Shown: positions 41,036 through 48,320 of the stretch, piece after piece
Numbering within the stretch: position 1 is the stretch's first letter
How the letters are laid out: the number at the start of each line of letters is the position of its first letter
NCBI RefSeq assembly: GCF_019420015.1
Contig: NZ_JAHZIA010000047.1
Span: forward strand, 28,268-76,587
Length of the DNA stretch: 48,320 nt
Direction: 5' to 3'
From: Anaerofustis sp.
GTDB lineage: Bacteria > Bacillota > Clostridia > Eubacteriales > Anaerofustaceae
Notes under the pieces: generated by a model
The model's database searches: none
The model's input: the letters and a program-made list of their open reading frames with translations, nothing else
What the model was told of the DNA's origin: nothing
Program-made: the position numbers and the translations under genes

Positions 41036-41236
41036 TAATATTTTATTTATGATTTTTTTTAGTATATATGTATAAGTTTTAAATTTTAAGTTTAAACACA
41101 ATGTTTATTTAGTAAATGTAAAGTTTATCATATATTAGTGCATATTTTTTGTTATGTAATAAAAAATATTTATTCCCGGTTTTATTATTTGAAAGTTGCG
41201 TATTCAAGAAAAATTTCTTAGACTTTTATTTGTTTT

Positions 41237-44233
41237 TTAGTATTCTTTTTTATTTTTATATAATATCAAGCATATAATGCAACATGCACTAATTGCAAAT
41301 AAAGATAGATATAAATCTATATTTGTATGGTCGCCTGTTTTTGCACTTTGTTTATTATTTACCGATTCGTTCTTAATTGTATTATCTTTGTTTGTATTAT
41401 TTGAATCATTCGGATTAACCGGCATATTTTCATTTTCTTTAAATTCCCATGTTCCTATAAACTGTATATAACCTTCATCGTTTAGATTGTCAGCATTTGC
41501 AATCTTGCTATCAGCATCATACCCTTCAAATGTCCATACTCCATCAGATACTTCAAACTTTAATTGAGTTGGATTATTTGCGGTAACTGTATCTCCTTCA
41601 TAGTATTTTGTAGAATCTGTAGGTAATAAATCAATTATTTCATCTGGAAGACTCTTTTCAGATGTTCCACTTTCAAAAGAATAAAGAACTCTGTATGCAT
41701 CTTTTTTAGCTACTTGCCACATATCATAATCTGCTTTATCTTTTGTATCAGCATCTGCAAGCTTCTTAAAGTACAGACCTTCTGATTTTGCATTTTCATT
41801 TGCTAATTCAAAAGTTTTTTCACTTGTTTTTAATGCATTGATATAGTTTTGCCCAACAATAGGTTTTCCTTCTTTTGAAGTATCATTTTTATCAACAAGC
41901 GTCACTGCTGTACTTCCTTTTGCTATTCCTAAGATTTCTAAAGGAATCTTTTTATCAGGATAATTTTCATCACCTGTGAAGACTAATAAATTCAATTTAC
42001 TTGTAGTCGCATTATAATTTCCACCAATAATCGTTGGTACAAATACGCTCCATGTACTGCCAGTAATTTCAGCATTTCCGTAGATTTTATCTGTATAGTC
42101 ATTTTTATTAAATGTATATGTATCATTGTTACTTGTCACAACTGTATTACTATATGCATTGTCGTCTTTATGACCATATCCAAATGCCGCGTAATCATTC
42201 ATTACAATATTAGAGTTCTTGGTATTTGTTGTAGCCGTAACATAAAGAAAACCATTTGCAACCCAAGTACCATGATCCATTGTCAAAGCACCTTTCGAAA
42301 AAGCTTGCTTATTCGTTGTTAATTTTGAATTTGAATTGATATTTATATCATAAATATTAAACGCATTCTTTTTTTCATTTCCTAAGGTTACATCTGAATC
42401 ATTGGTAACATTCATTTCTGTAAAATAGCCGACAATTGGAATAGAAGTTTCAGCTTTATCAAAATTAAGCACGGATCTTTCTTTTGTATCTGTATTATTC
42501 ACTCCCCAAACTCCGGCTGTATCACTTGTAAACACTGGTTTCCCAGTAATATTAATATCCATGTTACCAACTACAGTACCACCATAGCCATATATTCCTG
42601 ATAAAGAACCACCATTTAAATTTACCGTTACATTCTTTCCAACTGTTGCATAAACCGATATAATACCACTTTGATAATTGGAACTATTTCTTAAATCAAT
42701 ATTAGTAGCATTAATAACAATATCTCCATTAACAACTGAGCCCGTTGTTGCAGAGTCATCAACACCAATAATATCTTCTAAATGTGAGCCATTAGCATTT
42801 ATTGTTACATTCCCTTCAACTGACGCCGATTCTGCACCCACAATCCCTGGTGGATCACTTTCTAGAGCATCACCTTTATTCCATCCCCAAACATTTTCAT
42901 ATGTATCAATCGTTACATTGCCACCCACTTGAAATAGGTTTCCTGTTAAATTTATTTTTTCTCCTGCTCCAACAATATCCCAGTTACCACCAATCAAACA
43001 AGTTCGATCCGTACCAGCATACGCAGGATCTCCAACAATAATATGTATATCTCCATCAACAATAGATTGCTTTGGATCTTCTCGCATACCTTCAATTCCT
43101 ACTGTGTAACCAGATTTAACCTGTACAGTTACATTACCTTTTACATGAGAATTATAAGCACCAACAACATTTTGTGGCATTGTATCTTTAATTGGACTAT
43201 CAAGAATAAGCGTTACATTGCCTCCTACATAAGGTTTTTCTGTATTTGGCTTATCACCACCATAAGCGGTTGATTTGTTAGTACCTACTAGATAATTACC
43301 GCCTTCGTCAGTTCCGTAAGTAATATTTCCTGCAAGTTCAAGATAAATATCGCCTTCTACAGAACCTTTATAACTACCGCCAACAACTACATTTTCCATA
43401 TCGGCAGTGTTGATTTTTCCTGTACCGTTTATTTTTACATAAACGCTTGGCACAGTCTTTGCTTTTCCACCACCATAAAGAGTACCAGAAATCGTAAACT
43501 CACAACTCGCTGTAAAAATGGTTTTATATCCACTACAATACAAGGTTCCAGCAGTTGCCTTTACATTATCTAATGTTACATCACCTACCAATTCACTTCC
43601 AAGAGTAAGTGCGTGTTTTTGTCCGTCTGTACTTTTCACAGTAATGGATTTATCAACAACACCAACAAACTTCACATTACTTCCAATATCAGCATTTAAC
43701 ACAATCGTTGCTGCTGTTCCTTGACTGTTTTTAATCTGCTCTAATGCATTTGTCAATTCATCAGCATTATAAACCTCATAAGTATTTCCTTCTGTTTGCA
43801 ACAGATTATAAGTTGTCTCAACATCAGTAAGATTTTCCTTTTCTTCTGTTGGAATTTCCTCTTCTGTTTTCTTTTCCACTAATTCAGTTACTTCAACTGG
43901 TATCATTTCTTCCTTTTCTATGCCATCTTTGAAATAATCTACTACAAATTCATATTTCCCATTTTCAGATACATTATAAGTAACCTCTGATAAATCCTCT
44001 ACTTTTTCTGTACCGTTTGGTAATGTTACTTTTTCTAACTGAATATTTTCTGTATCAGTAAGCTTTAATGAAATCGTCACTTCTGTTTTATCTTCGTTCA
44101 TTTCTTGTGTAACTTCATATTTAAGTAAAGAAGTAACTTTTTCTTGTGCAAATACAGTTTGAGGTATCATGCTTAATACCATAGCAGGTATGAGCAAATA
44201 TACCATTAACCTTTTAATTAAGTTCATGTTCAT
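41237..44233 (-). CDS. Wall-anchored surface protein with beta-helix repeats and a SHIRT domain
   Basis: A 998-residue secreted protein. A signal peptide (LIKRLMVYLLIPAMVLSMI, cleavage near VFAQ) leads into a 120-residue acidic region. Next come about 600 residues of short Gly/Asn/Val repeats of the form V-x-GNVT-(I/V), as in YVGGNVTLILD, HVKGNVTVQV and SVEGNVTINANG. These suggest a right-handed beta-helix like pectate-lyase-fold adhesins. Residues around 850-940 match the SHIRT domain (YRVLYSFESGTSEKSLPDEI ... GTWEF), a rigid stalk module. The end is a sortase-type signal: SAKTGD, a hydrophobic span and KNKKEY. The motif is AKTG rather than LPxTG. AAGGAGG lies before the two possible ATGs (44233, 44227). 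No sortase is in the window. Confidence 0.88.
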   Translation of the reverse strand: MNMNLIKRLMVYLLIPAMVLSMIPQTVFAQEKVTSLLKYEVTQEMNEDKTEVTISLKLTDTENIQLEKVTLPNGTEKVEDLSEVTYNVSENGKYEFVVDYFKDGIEKEEMIPVEVTELVEKKTEEEIPTEEKENLTDVETTYNLLQTEGNTYEVYNADELTNALEQIKNSQGTAATIVLNADIGSNVKFVGVVDKSITVKSTDGQKHALTLGSELVGDVTLDNVKATAGTLYCSGYKTIFTASCEFTISGTLYGGGKAKTVPSVYVKINGTGKINTADMENVVVGGSYKGSVEGDIYLELAGNITYGTDEGGNYLVGTNKSTAYGGDKPNTEKPYVGGNVTLILDSPIKDTMPQNVVGAYNSHVKGNVTVQVKSGYTVGIEGMREDPKQSIVDGDIHIIVGDPAYAGTDRTCLIGGNWDIVGAGEKINLTGNLFQVGGNVTIDTYENVWGWNKGDALESDPPGIVGAESASVEGNVTINANGSHLEDIIGVDDSATTGSVVNGDIVINATNIDLRNSSNYQSGIISVYATVGKNVTVNLNGGSLSGIYGYGGTVVGNMDINITGKPVFTSDTAGVWGVNNTDTKERSVLNFDKAETSIPIVGYFTEMNVTNDSDVTLGNEKKNAFNIYDININSNSKLTTNKQAFSKGALTMDHGTWVANGFLYVTATTNTKNSNIVMNDYAAFGYGHKDDNAYSNTVVTSNNDTYTFNKNDYTDKIYGNAEITGSTWSVFVPTIIGGNYNATTSKLNLLVFTGDENYPDKKIPLEILGIAKGSTAVTLVDKNDTSKEGKPIVGQNYINALKTSEKTFELANENAKSEGLYFKKLADADTKDKADYDMWQVAKKDAYRVLYSFESGTSEKSLPDEIIDLLPTDSTKYYEGDTVTANNPTQLKFEVSDGVWTFEGYDADSKIANADNLNDEGYIQFIGTWEFKENENMPVNPNDSNNTNKDNTIKNESVNNKQSAKTGDHTNIDLYLSLFAISACCIICLILYKNKKEY

Positions 44234-44283
44234 ATTTCCTCCTTATATCTTGAAGTCAAATACATTTTAATATATAAGTAAAC

Positions 44284-44430
44284 CATAAAAAGTATACTTT
44301 TTGTAACATTTATGATATATTGTAATAGACTTCGAGTCTTTACTCGATATTATTAAATTTAAATATTTATATTACATTTTATATTTAGTTATTAAGCATT
44401 TTTGCTTATCACAAAAAGTATACATTTTTT
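44284..44430. repeat. Repeated GTATAC palindromic element upstream of the adhesin
   Basis: A perfect 16-base palindrome AAAAAGTATACTTTTT lies at 44287-44302, 55 bases before the adhesin start. A second copy, ACAAAAAGTATAC followed by ATTTTTT, lies at 44411-44430. They are about 125 bases apart in the promoter region of the adhesin, and may be operators. A small dyad AGACT-TCG-AGTCT lies between them. Confidence 0.5.
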
Positions 44431-44451
44431 TCACGAAAAATCTTATTTTCG

Positions 44452-44466
44452 AATTTTCTGATAATT
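44452..44466. promoter_or_regulatory. CodY-box-like site upstream of the adhesin
   Basis: AATTTTCTGATAATT matches the CodY consensus AATTTTCWGAAAATT at 14 of 15 positions. It lies about 220 bases upstream of the adhesin start and just beyond the terminator of the P-type ATPase gene. I see no other candidate gene for it. Confidence 0.5.
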
Positions 44467-44484
44467 TTATCTATTCATGAACCA

Positions 44485-44513
44485 AAAATAAAAAAGAGCT
44501 TAAATAAGCTCTT
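44485..44513 (-). terminator. Terminator of the P-type ATPase
   Basis: AAGAGCTT and AAGCTCTT around ATTT, followed on the minus strand by TTTTATTTTT, about 30 bases after the ATPase stop. Confidence 0.7.
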
Positions 44514-44546
44514 AAAAAAAATTATCCATCATTTTCAAATAATGTC

Positions 44547-47213
44547 TTAAACAATTTCTTTTCTTTTTTTATTTTCTTTTGCTCTGTTTAACAAACTGTT
44601 CTCCTCTACAAACAACCCTCTTGCCAATTTGACTATCTCAGATGTAACCAAAGGCACCAAAGATAAAGTCAACACAAAATCCCACTTTTCAATCTCCAAA
44701 GGAGATAAAACAAATATCTTTTGAAATACAGGGATAATCACAACAAAAATCGCAAGTAAAGCAGATATGATGTTTGCAGCTATTAGAGTTTTGTTTCTAA
44801 GAGGTGAATTATCAAATATACTTTCCTTAACCGCACGAACATTAAACGTATGGAACAATTGAGACAAACAAAGTATCAAAAAAGCAAAGGTTCTTCCCAC
44901 TTCCAAAGAATAGTATGTATTACCAAACCAAAAACCAACTAATGTAACACAGCCTATCATCAAACCTTCAAGCAAAACTCTGATACTAAAGCCCGGAGTA
45001 AATATATTCTCACCTTTTTTACCCGGTTTTTGCTTCATTATATCTTTGCCGTTATCATCAACACCAAGCGCCAAAGCAGGCAGGGAATCTGTTACCAGAT
45101 TTACCCATAAAATATGTACCGGAAGCAACGGCATAGGAAAATTAAACAGTGTAGCCAAAAATAACGTAAATATCTCCCCTATATTACATGATATCAAAAA
45201 GTGTATCGCTTTTTTTATATTTTGAAAAACGCCTCTACCCTCTTTAACAGCCATTACAATCGTAGAAAAATTATCGTCACACAAAACCATATCAGAAGCG
45301 TTCTTCGCAACATCCGTACCTGTAATGCCCATAGCACAGCCTATATCTGCCATCTTCAAGGCAGGAGCGTCGTTAACGCCGTCTCCGCTCATCGCAACTA
45401 CATTATTTCTTCTTTGAAAAGCCTTAACAATTCTGACCTTGTCCTTCGGAGAAACCCTGGCATACACACTTACATTGTCTATTCTTTCTTCTAAATCTTC
45501 ATCACTGAGTTTATCAAGCTCAAGTCCAGTAAGGCATTCTTCACCTTCACTCAGTATTCCTAGTTCTTTGGCAATAGCTTGAGCCGTAAGCTTATGGTCT
45601 CCTGTTATCATGACAGGTTTTATACCTGCCTTTTTACATGTTTGAATAGAATCGAAAACCTCTTCTCTTGGAGGATCGATCATAGCAGTCAATCCGACAA
45701 ATATCAAATTATCTTCTATATCGTCTTTTAAAGGTATATTATCAACCACTTTATAAGCATAACCGAGAACTCTGTAAGCATTTTCAGAAAGGTTATTTAC
45801 CTCATCCAAAAAGGAAAGCCTAGCTTCGTATGTCAATTTTTTTACTTTATCTTCACAAACATAATGCGTACATTTATCTATTAAAACATCACTGGCCCCT
45901 TTCGTATAAACGATATACTTACCTTCTTCACTGTATACACTACTCATCATTTTCCTTGCAGAATCAAAGGGAAGTTCCATAAAACGTTCTTTTTTATCCC
46001 TCGAAATTCCTCCGCATCTTGCAAGCTCTATAAGCGCTATTTCAGTGGTATCCCCGACTTTTATTTCATTTCCTTCTTCATCATAATTGATATTGGCATC
46101 ATTACAGTCGTATGCTATATTCATCAGCATTTTTAATGCAATACTCTTATTTGTGGAAAATTCCTCTTTGTCTATTGTTCTTCCTGCCACATAAACTTTT
46201 TCCACGCTCATTTTATTCATTGTAAGAGTTCCCGTCTTATCCGAACAAATAACATTTGCACTTCCCAAAGTCTCCACGGCATGCATTTTCCTTATAATTG
46301 CACCCTTTTTACTTAACCTTGTAACGCCAATGGATAATACTATCGTAATTACACTGGGAAGACCTTCGGGAATTGCCGCAACGGCAAGAGATATACTCGT
46401 CATAAACATATCCAAAGCTTTATTTCCGTGAAAAAATCCTATCGCAAAAATCAAAGCGCAAATAATGAGGCATCCTATCGATAAAACAGTACCTATCTCC
46501 TGAGTTTTTTCAGCCATAGGCGTAATCGTATCATCTTCACTGTTGATCATTTTTGCAACCTTGCCTATTTCTGTATCCATACCCGTTGAAGTAACAACAT
46601 ATCGGCATTTTCCGTATGTAACGATTCCGGATGAAAATACCATATTTTTCCTGTCTGCAAGAGAAACTTTGTCCATTTCTATTATATCGCTGTTTTTATC
46701 TACAGGTATGCTTTCACCGGTAAGAGAGGACTCGTCCACTTTTAAATTCACACTTTCCAATATTCTCCCGTCCGCCGCAATCAAATCTCCGCTTTCGGCA
46801 AAAACAACGTCCCCCACAACAACTTCGGGAAAAGGAACTTTTATAACCTGTCCATCCCTATATACTTTAGCTTCATTCACGCTGAGTTCTTTTAACGCTT
46901 CCAACTCCCCGTCGGCTCTGTACTCTTGAAATGCCGCTATTAATGCATTCACAAAAACGATGACAAGTATGATTAAAGCATCGCTGGCTTGTCCTATGAA
47001 AAAAGAAACTGCACTTGCTACCAATAATACCAAAATCAAGAAATCTTGAAACTGGCTCAAAAATATATCGAGAAAAGTATGTTTTTTCTCTTCAATAATT
47101 ATATTCTCCCCGTATTTTTCAAGACGGCTTTTGGCTTCCTCACTTGTAAGCCCGTTTTTTTCATCACTTCTTAACATATTTATAACTTCATCTATTTTTA
47201 TATTAAAAAACAT
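44547..47213 (-). CDS. Calcium-translocating P-type ATPase (PMCA-like)
   Basis: An 888-residue P2-type ion pump. The phosphorylation motif is CSDKTGTLT, the actuator motif LTGES, and the hinge GDGVNDAPALKMADIG. Calcium-site residues can be seen: Glu in AAIPEGLP (helix M4), Asn and Glu in ISCNIGEIFTL (M5), and Asn and Asp in WVNLVTDSLP (M6). This pattern, with no acidic ligand obvious in M8, fits a single-site calcium exporter like Listeria LMCA1. The N-terminal cation-ATPase domain begins IDEVINMLRSDEKNGLTSEE. AGGAGG lies six bases before the ATG at 47213. Confidence 0.94.
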   Translation of the reverse strand: MFFNIKIDEVINMLRSDEKNGLTSEEAKSRLEKYGENIIIEEKKHTFLDIFLSQFQDFLILVLLVASAVSFFIGQASDALIILVIVFVNALIAAFQEYRADGELEALKELSVNEAKVYRDGQVIKVPFPEVVVGDVVFAESGDLIAADGRILESVNLKVDESSLTGESIPVDKNSDIIEMDKVSLADRKNMVFSSGIVTYGKCRYVVTSTGMDTEIGKVAKMINSEDDTITPMAEKTQEIGTVLSIGCLIICALIFAIGFFHGNKALDMFMTSISLAVAAIPEGLPSVITIVLSIGVTRLSKKGAIIRKMHAVETLGSANVICSDKTGTLTMNKMSVEKVYVAGRTIDKEEFSTNKSIALKMLMNIAYDCNDANINYDEEGNEIKVGDTTEIALIELARCGGISRDKKERFMELPFDSARKMMSSVYSEEGKYIVYTKGASDVLIDKCTHYVCEDKVKKLTYEARLSFLDEVNNLSENAYRVLGYAYKVVDNIPLKDDIEDNLIFVGLTAMIDPPREEVFDSIQTCKKAGIKPVMITGDHKLTAQAIAKELGILSEGEECLTGLELDKLSDEDLEERIDNVSVYARVSPKDKVRIVKAFQRRNNVVAMSGDGVNDAPALKMADIGCAMGITGTDVAKNASDMVLCDDNFSTIVMAVKEGRGVFQNIKKAIHFLISCNIGEIFTLFLATLFNFPMPLLPVHILWVNLVTDSLPALALGVDDNGKDIMKQKPGKKGENIFTPGFSIRVLLEGLMIGCVTLVGFWFGNTYYSLEVGRTFAFLILCLSQLFHTFNVRAVKESIFDNSPLRNKTLIAANIISALLAIFVVIIPVFQKIFVLSPLEIEKWDFVLTLSLVPLVTSEIVKLARGLFVEENSLLNRAKENKKRKEIV

Positions 47214-47375
47214 AACATGCCTCCTTATAAAAAATTATATTAAATACAAAAGGTACAATTTATCATATTTTGACAACAAAATATATTGGATTTTAGTTTT
47301 ATGTACTTACCGACAATATTAAAATTTTTAAAAGATAAAATTATTATTAGAAAGAATTTATAGCATTCAAATTAA

Positions 47376-47401
47376 AATAAAAAACCGCTCAAAAGAGCGG
47401 C
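47376..47401 (-). terminator. Terminator of the membrane-anchored unknown gene
   Basis: On the minus strand CCGCTC and GAGCGG around TTTT, followed by TTTTTTATTTT, about 45 bases after the stop. Confidence 0.75.
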
Positions 47402-47446
47402 AAAACAAATAGAATATATAAATATGAAAACTGCCAAACCTTAAAA

Positions 47447-47983
47447 TCATACCGGGATATTTTTAAATATGTAGTCATTCCCGTTATAGTTAAAAGTAAT
47501 CGTGATACTTTTTACATTACTGTTAAAAGGTAGAAATCTGACATTTAAAGTTTCTTTATATTTAAGAGGTTCATCTACGGGATAATCATCGAAAAAGAAA
47601 CTTATAGGTTTATATTCCATACCAAGGTTATCTATGGCCTTTAAATTATTTATCTTATGGTTGCTTATAGGATTTCGGTTTTTATTCTCAACCAAAAAAA
47701 CGAGATAAAATGAACTTTTATTTCCGCTCATCCAAGAATATGTTATAAAATAATTTTCATTTACAATCCTTTCCAAGTCTATGCTTATCCCGTCCTTTAA
47801 CTGATAATACGTACTCTTTCCGTAATCTTTCTTTAATAATTCTTTCATATTGACCGGCACGTTTTTTTCTATATTCGATATGGGAAAAGTACTTTTATTG
47901 AACATGAGTGTAAAAACAACAAGCCCTATAAAAACAACACTTAAAAATGCGATGAAAATCCTTAAAAATTTATTTTTCTTCAT
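47447..47983 (-). CDS. Membrane-anchored protein of unknown function
   Basis: A 178-residue product with one N-terminal hydrophobic anchor (FLRIFIAFLSVVFIGLVVFT) and a beta-rich outer part. The last 90 residues alternate hydrophobic strands (SSFYLVFLVENKNRNPIS ... VKSITITFNYNGNDYIF), which looks like an immunoglobulin-like fold such as the DUF4352-type, but I cannot assign a family. There is no lipobox cysteine. It is divergent from the comM gene, so the region 47984-48141 holds both promoters. Confidence 0.6.
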   Translation of the reverse strand: MKKNKFLRIFIAFLSVVFIGLVVFTLMFNKSTFPISNIEKNVPVNMKELLKKDYGKSTYYQLKDGISIDLERIVNENYFITYSWMSGNKSSFYLVFLVENKNRNPISNHKINNLKAIDNLGMEYKPISFFFDDYPVDEPLKYKETLNVRFLPFNSNVKSITITFNYNGNDYIFKNIPV

Positions 47984-48052
47984 AATAAAAATATATTAAC
48001 AACTTTTATATATATGCAAAATAACATAAAAAATATAATTTTATATTAAGTT

Positions 48053-48115
48053 TGTGACTAAAATGTGACCACTTTCGACAAAACCATTGACTACGAACTA
48101 ACGTTCTAATAAAAT
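48053..48115 (+). promoter_or_regulatory. comM promoter containing a LexA-type site, with TGTGAC direct repeats upstream
   Basis: TTGACT (48087-48092), 17 bases, TAAAAT (48110-48115). In the spacer lies GAAC-TAAC-GTTC (48095-48106), a perfect match to the GAAC-N4-GTTC core of the Firmicute SOS (LexA/DinR) box, preceded by C as in the full consensus. Further upstream TGTGAC occurs at 48053-48058 and 48064-48069, 11 bases apart (one helical turn). Confidence 0.5.
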
Positions 48116-48141
48116 ATAAAAAAACGAAAAGAGGCACTAAA

Positions 48142-48320
48142 ATGTTCAGCAAATTATATTCAGGAAGTATAATCGGAGTAGATGGAATAATAGTCAGTGT
48201 GGAAATTGATATTATAAGTAAAGCTCTGCCATCAATAGCAGTAGTTGGACTTGCCGATGTTGCGGTAAAAGAATCAAAAGAAAGAGTATTTGCCGCAATC
48301 AAAAACAGCGGCTTTCAAAT
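48142..48320 (+). CDS. comM: YifB/ComM family Mg-chelatase-like AAA ATPase (5' part)
   Basis: The first 59 codons are in the window. They read MFSKLYSGSIIGVDGIIVSV and VVGLADVAVKESKERVFAAI, the N-terminal domain of ComM/YifB. In naturally competent bacteria ComM is a hexameric helicase that promotes branch migration during integration of foreign DNA. GAGG precedes the ATG at 48142 by seven bases. In Firmicutes it usually heads a cluster with dprA; the neighbour is outside the window. Confidence 0.9.
   Translation, partial: MFSKLYSGSIIGVDGIIVSVEIDIISKALPSIAVVGLADVAVKESKERVFAAIKNSGFQ

Noticed and set aside
48006..48302. 98-residue minus-strand frame
   Set aside because: It is antisense to the start of comM, whose N-terminal sequence is clearly recognisable.

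Overview
The window is an AT-rich chromosomal segment (about 30% G+C by eye) from a low-GC Firmicute, most likely an anaerobic member of the Clostridia. The evidence is the gene set (CodY, WhiA, PyrR, GatAB, a PrkC/Stp pair, Firmicute-type NusG-SecE-L33), AGGAGG ribosome binding sites, and TTGACA/TATAAT promoters. I cannot name the species. There is no integrase, transposase, phage gene or CRISPR array, so this looks like core chromosome with a few accessory loci.

Layout. 1-942: rpmG-secE-nusG on the minus strand, nusG cut by the window edge. 1432-2478: a lone zinc sugar/alcohol dehydrogenase. 2893-5794: gatAB without gatC. 6079-8153: a SIS-domain gene and argG. 8376-8539: a probable 6S RNA with its own promoter. 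8723-12876: ferritin, an XRE regulator, a phosphoesterase, a HAD phosphatase, a thioesterase and two small unknown genes. 13060-16537: a possible metabolic locus, with a DeoC-like aldolase, a RuBisCO-like protein (RLP) and a divergent SorC-family regulator. 16562-22435: patatin, tRNA-Thr(CGT), an XRE-membrane regulator, a MerR regulator broken by an in-frame stop, a YihY membrane protein, a GDSL hydrolase, a ketopantoate-reductase-like protein and a 56-residue membrane protein.

22483-34869 holds rpmB and then a long housekeeping operon on the minus strand. Read in its own direction it is rpoZ-priA-def-fmt-(Zn peptidase)-rsmB-rlmN-stp-prkC-rsgA-thiN. It joins transcription, replication restart, protein N-terminal processing, rRNA modification, cell-wall sensing by a PASTA kinase and its phosphatase, ribosome assembly and thiamine activation. 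34939-38632 carries an AI-2E family permease, codY, whiA and pyrR. 38726-40670 carries a peptidoglycan-binding membrane protein and a Gfo/Idh oxidoreductase. 40816-44233 is a surface-protein locus: a SHIRT-domain wall-anchored adhesin followed by the orphan 3' end of a second wall-anchored protein. 44547-48320 carries a calcium P-type ATPase, an unknown membrane-anchored protein and the start of a comM/yifB gene.

The items most worth following are: the RLP/DeoC-like/SorC locus with its 20-bp-phased direct repeats; the MerR gene with an in-frame TAA behind a classic 19-bp-spacer promoter; a LexA-type GAAC-N4-GTTC site inside the comM promoter; near-consensus CodY boxes upstream of codY and of the adhesin; several palindromes placed exactly on promoters (argG, the dehydrogenase, the DeoC-like gene); and the 6S RNA candidate. 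Functional statements are family-level inferences from reading the sequence; no database search was run.
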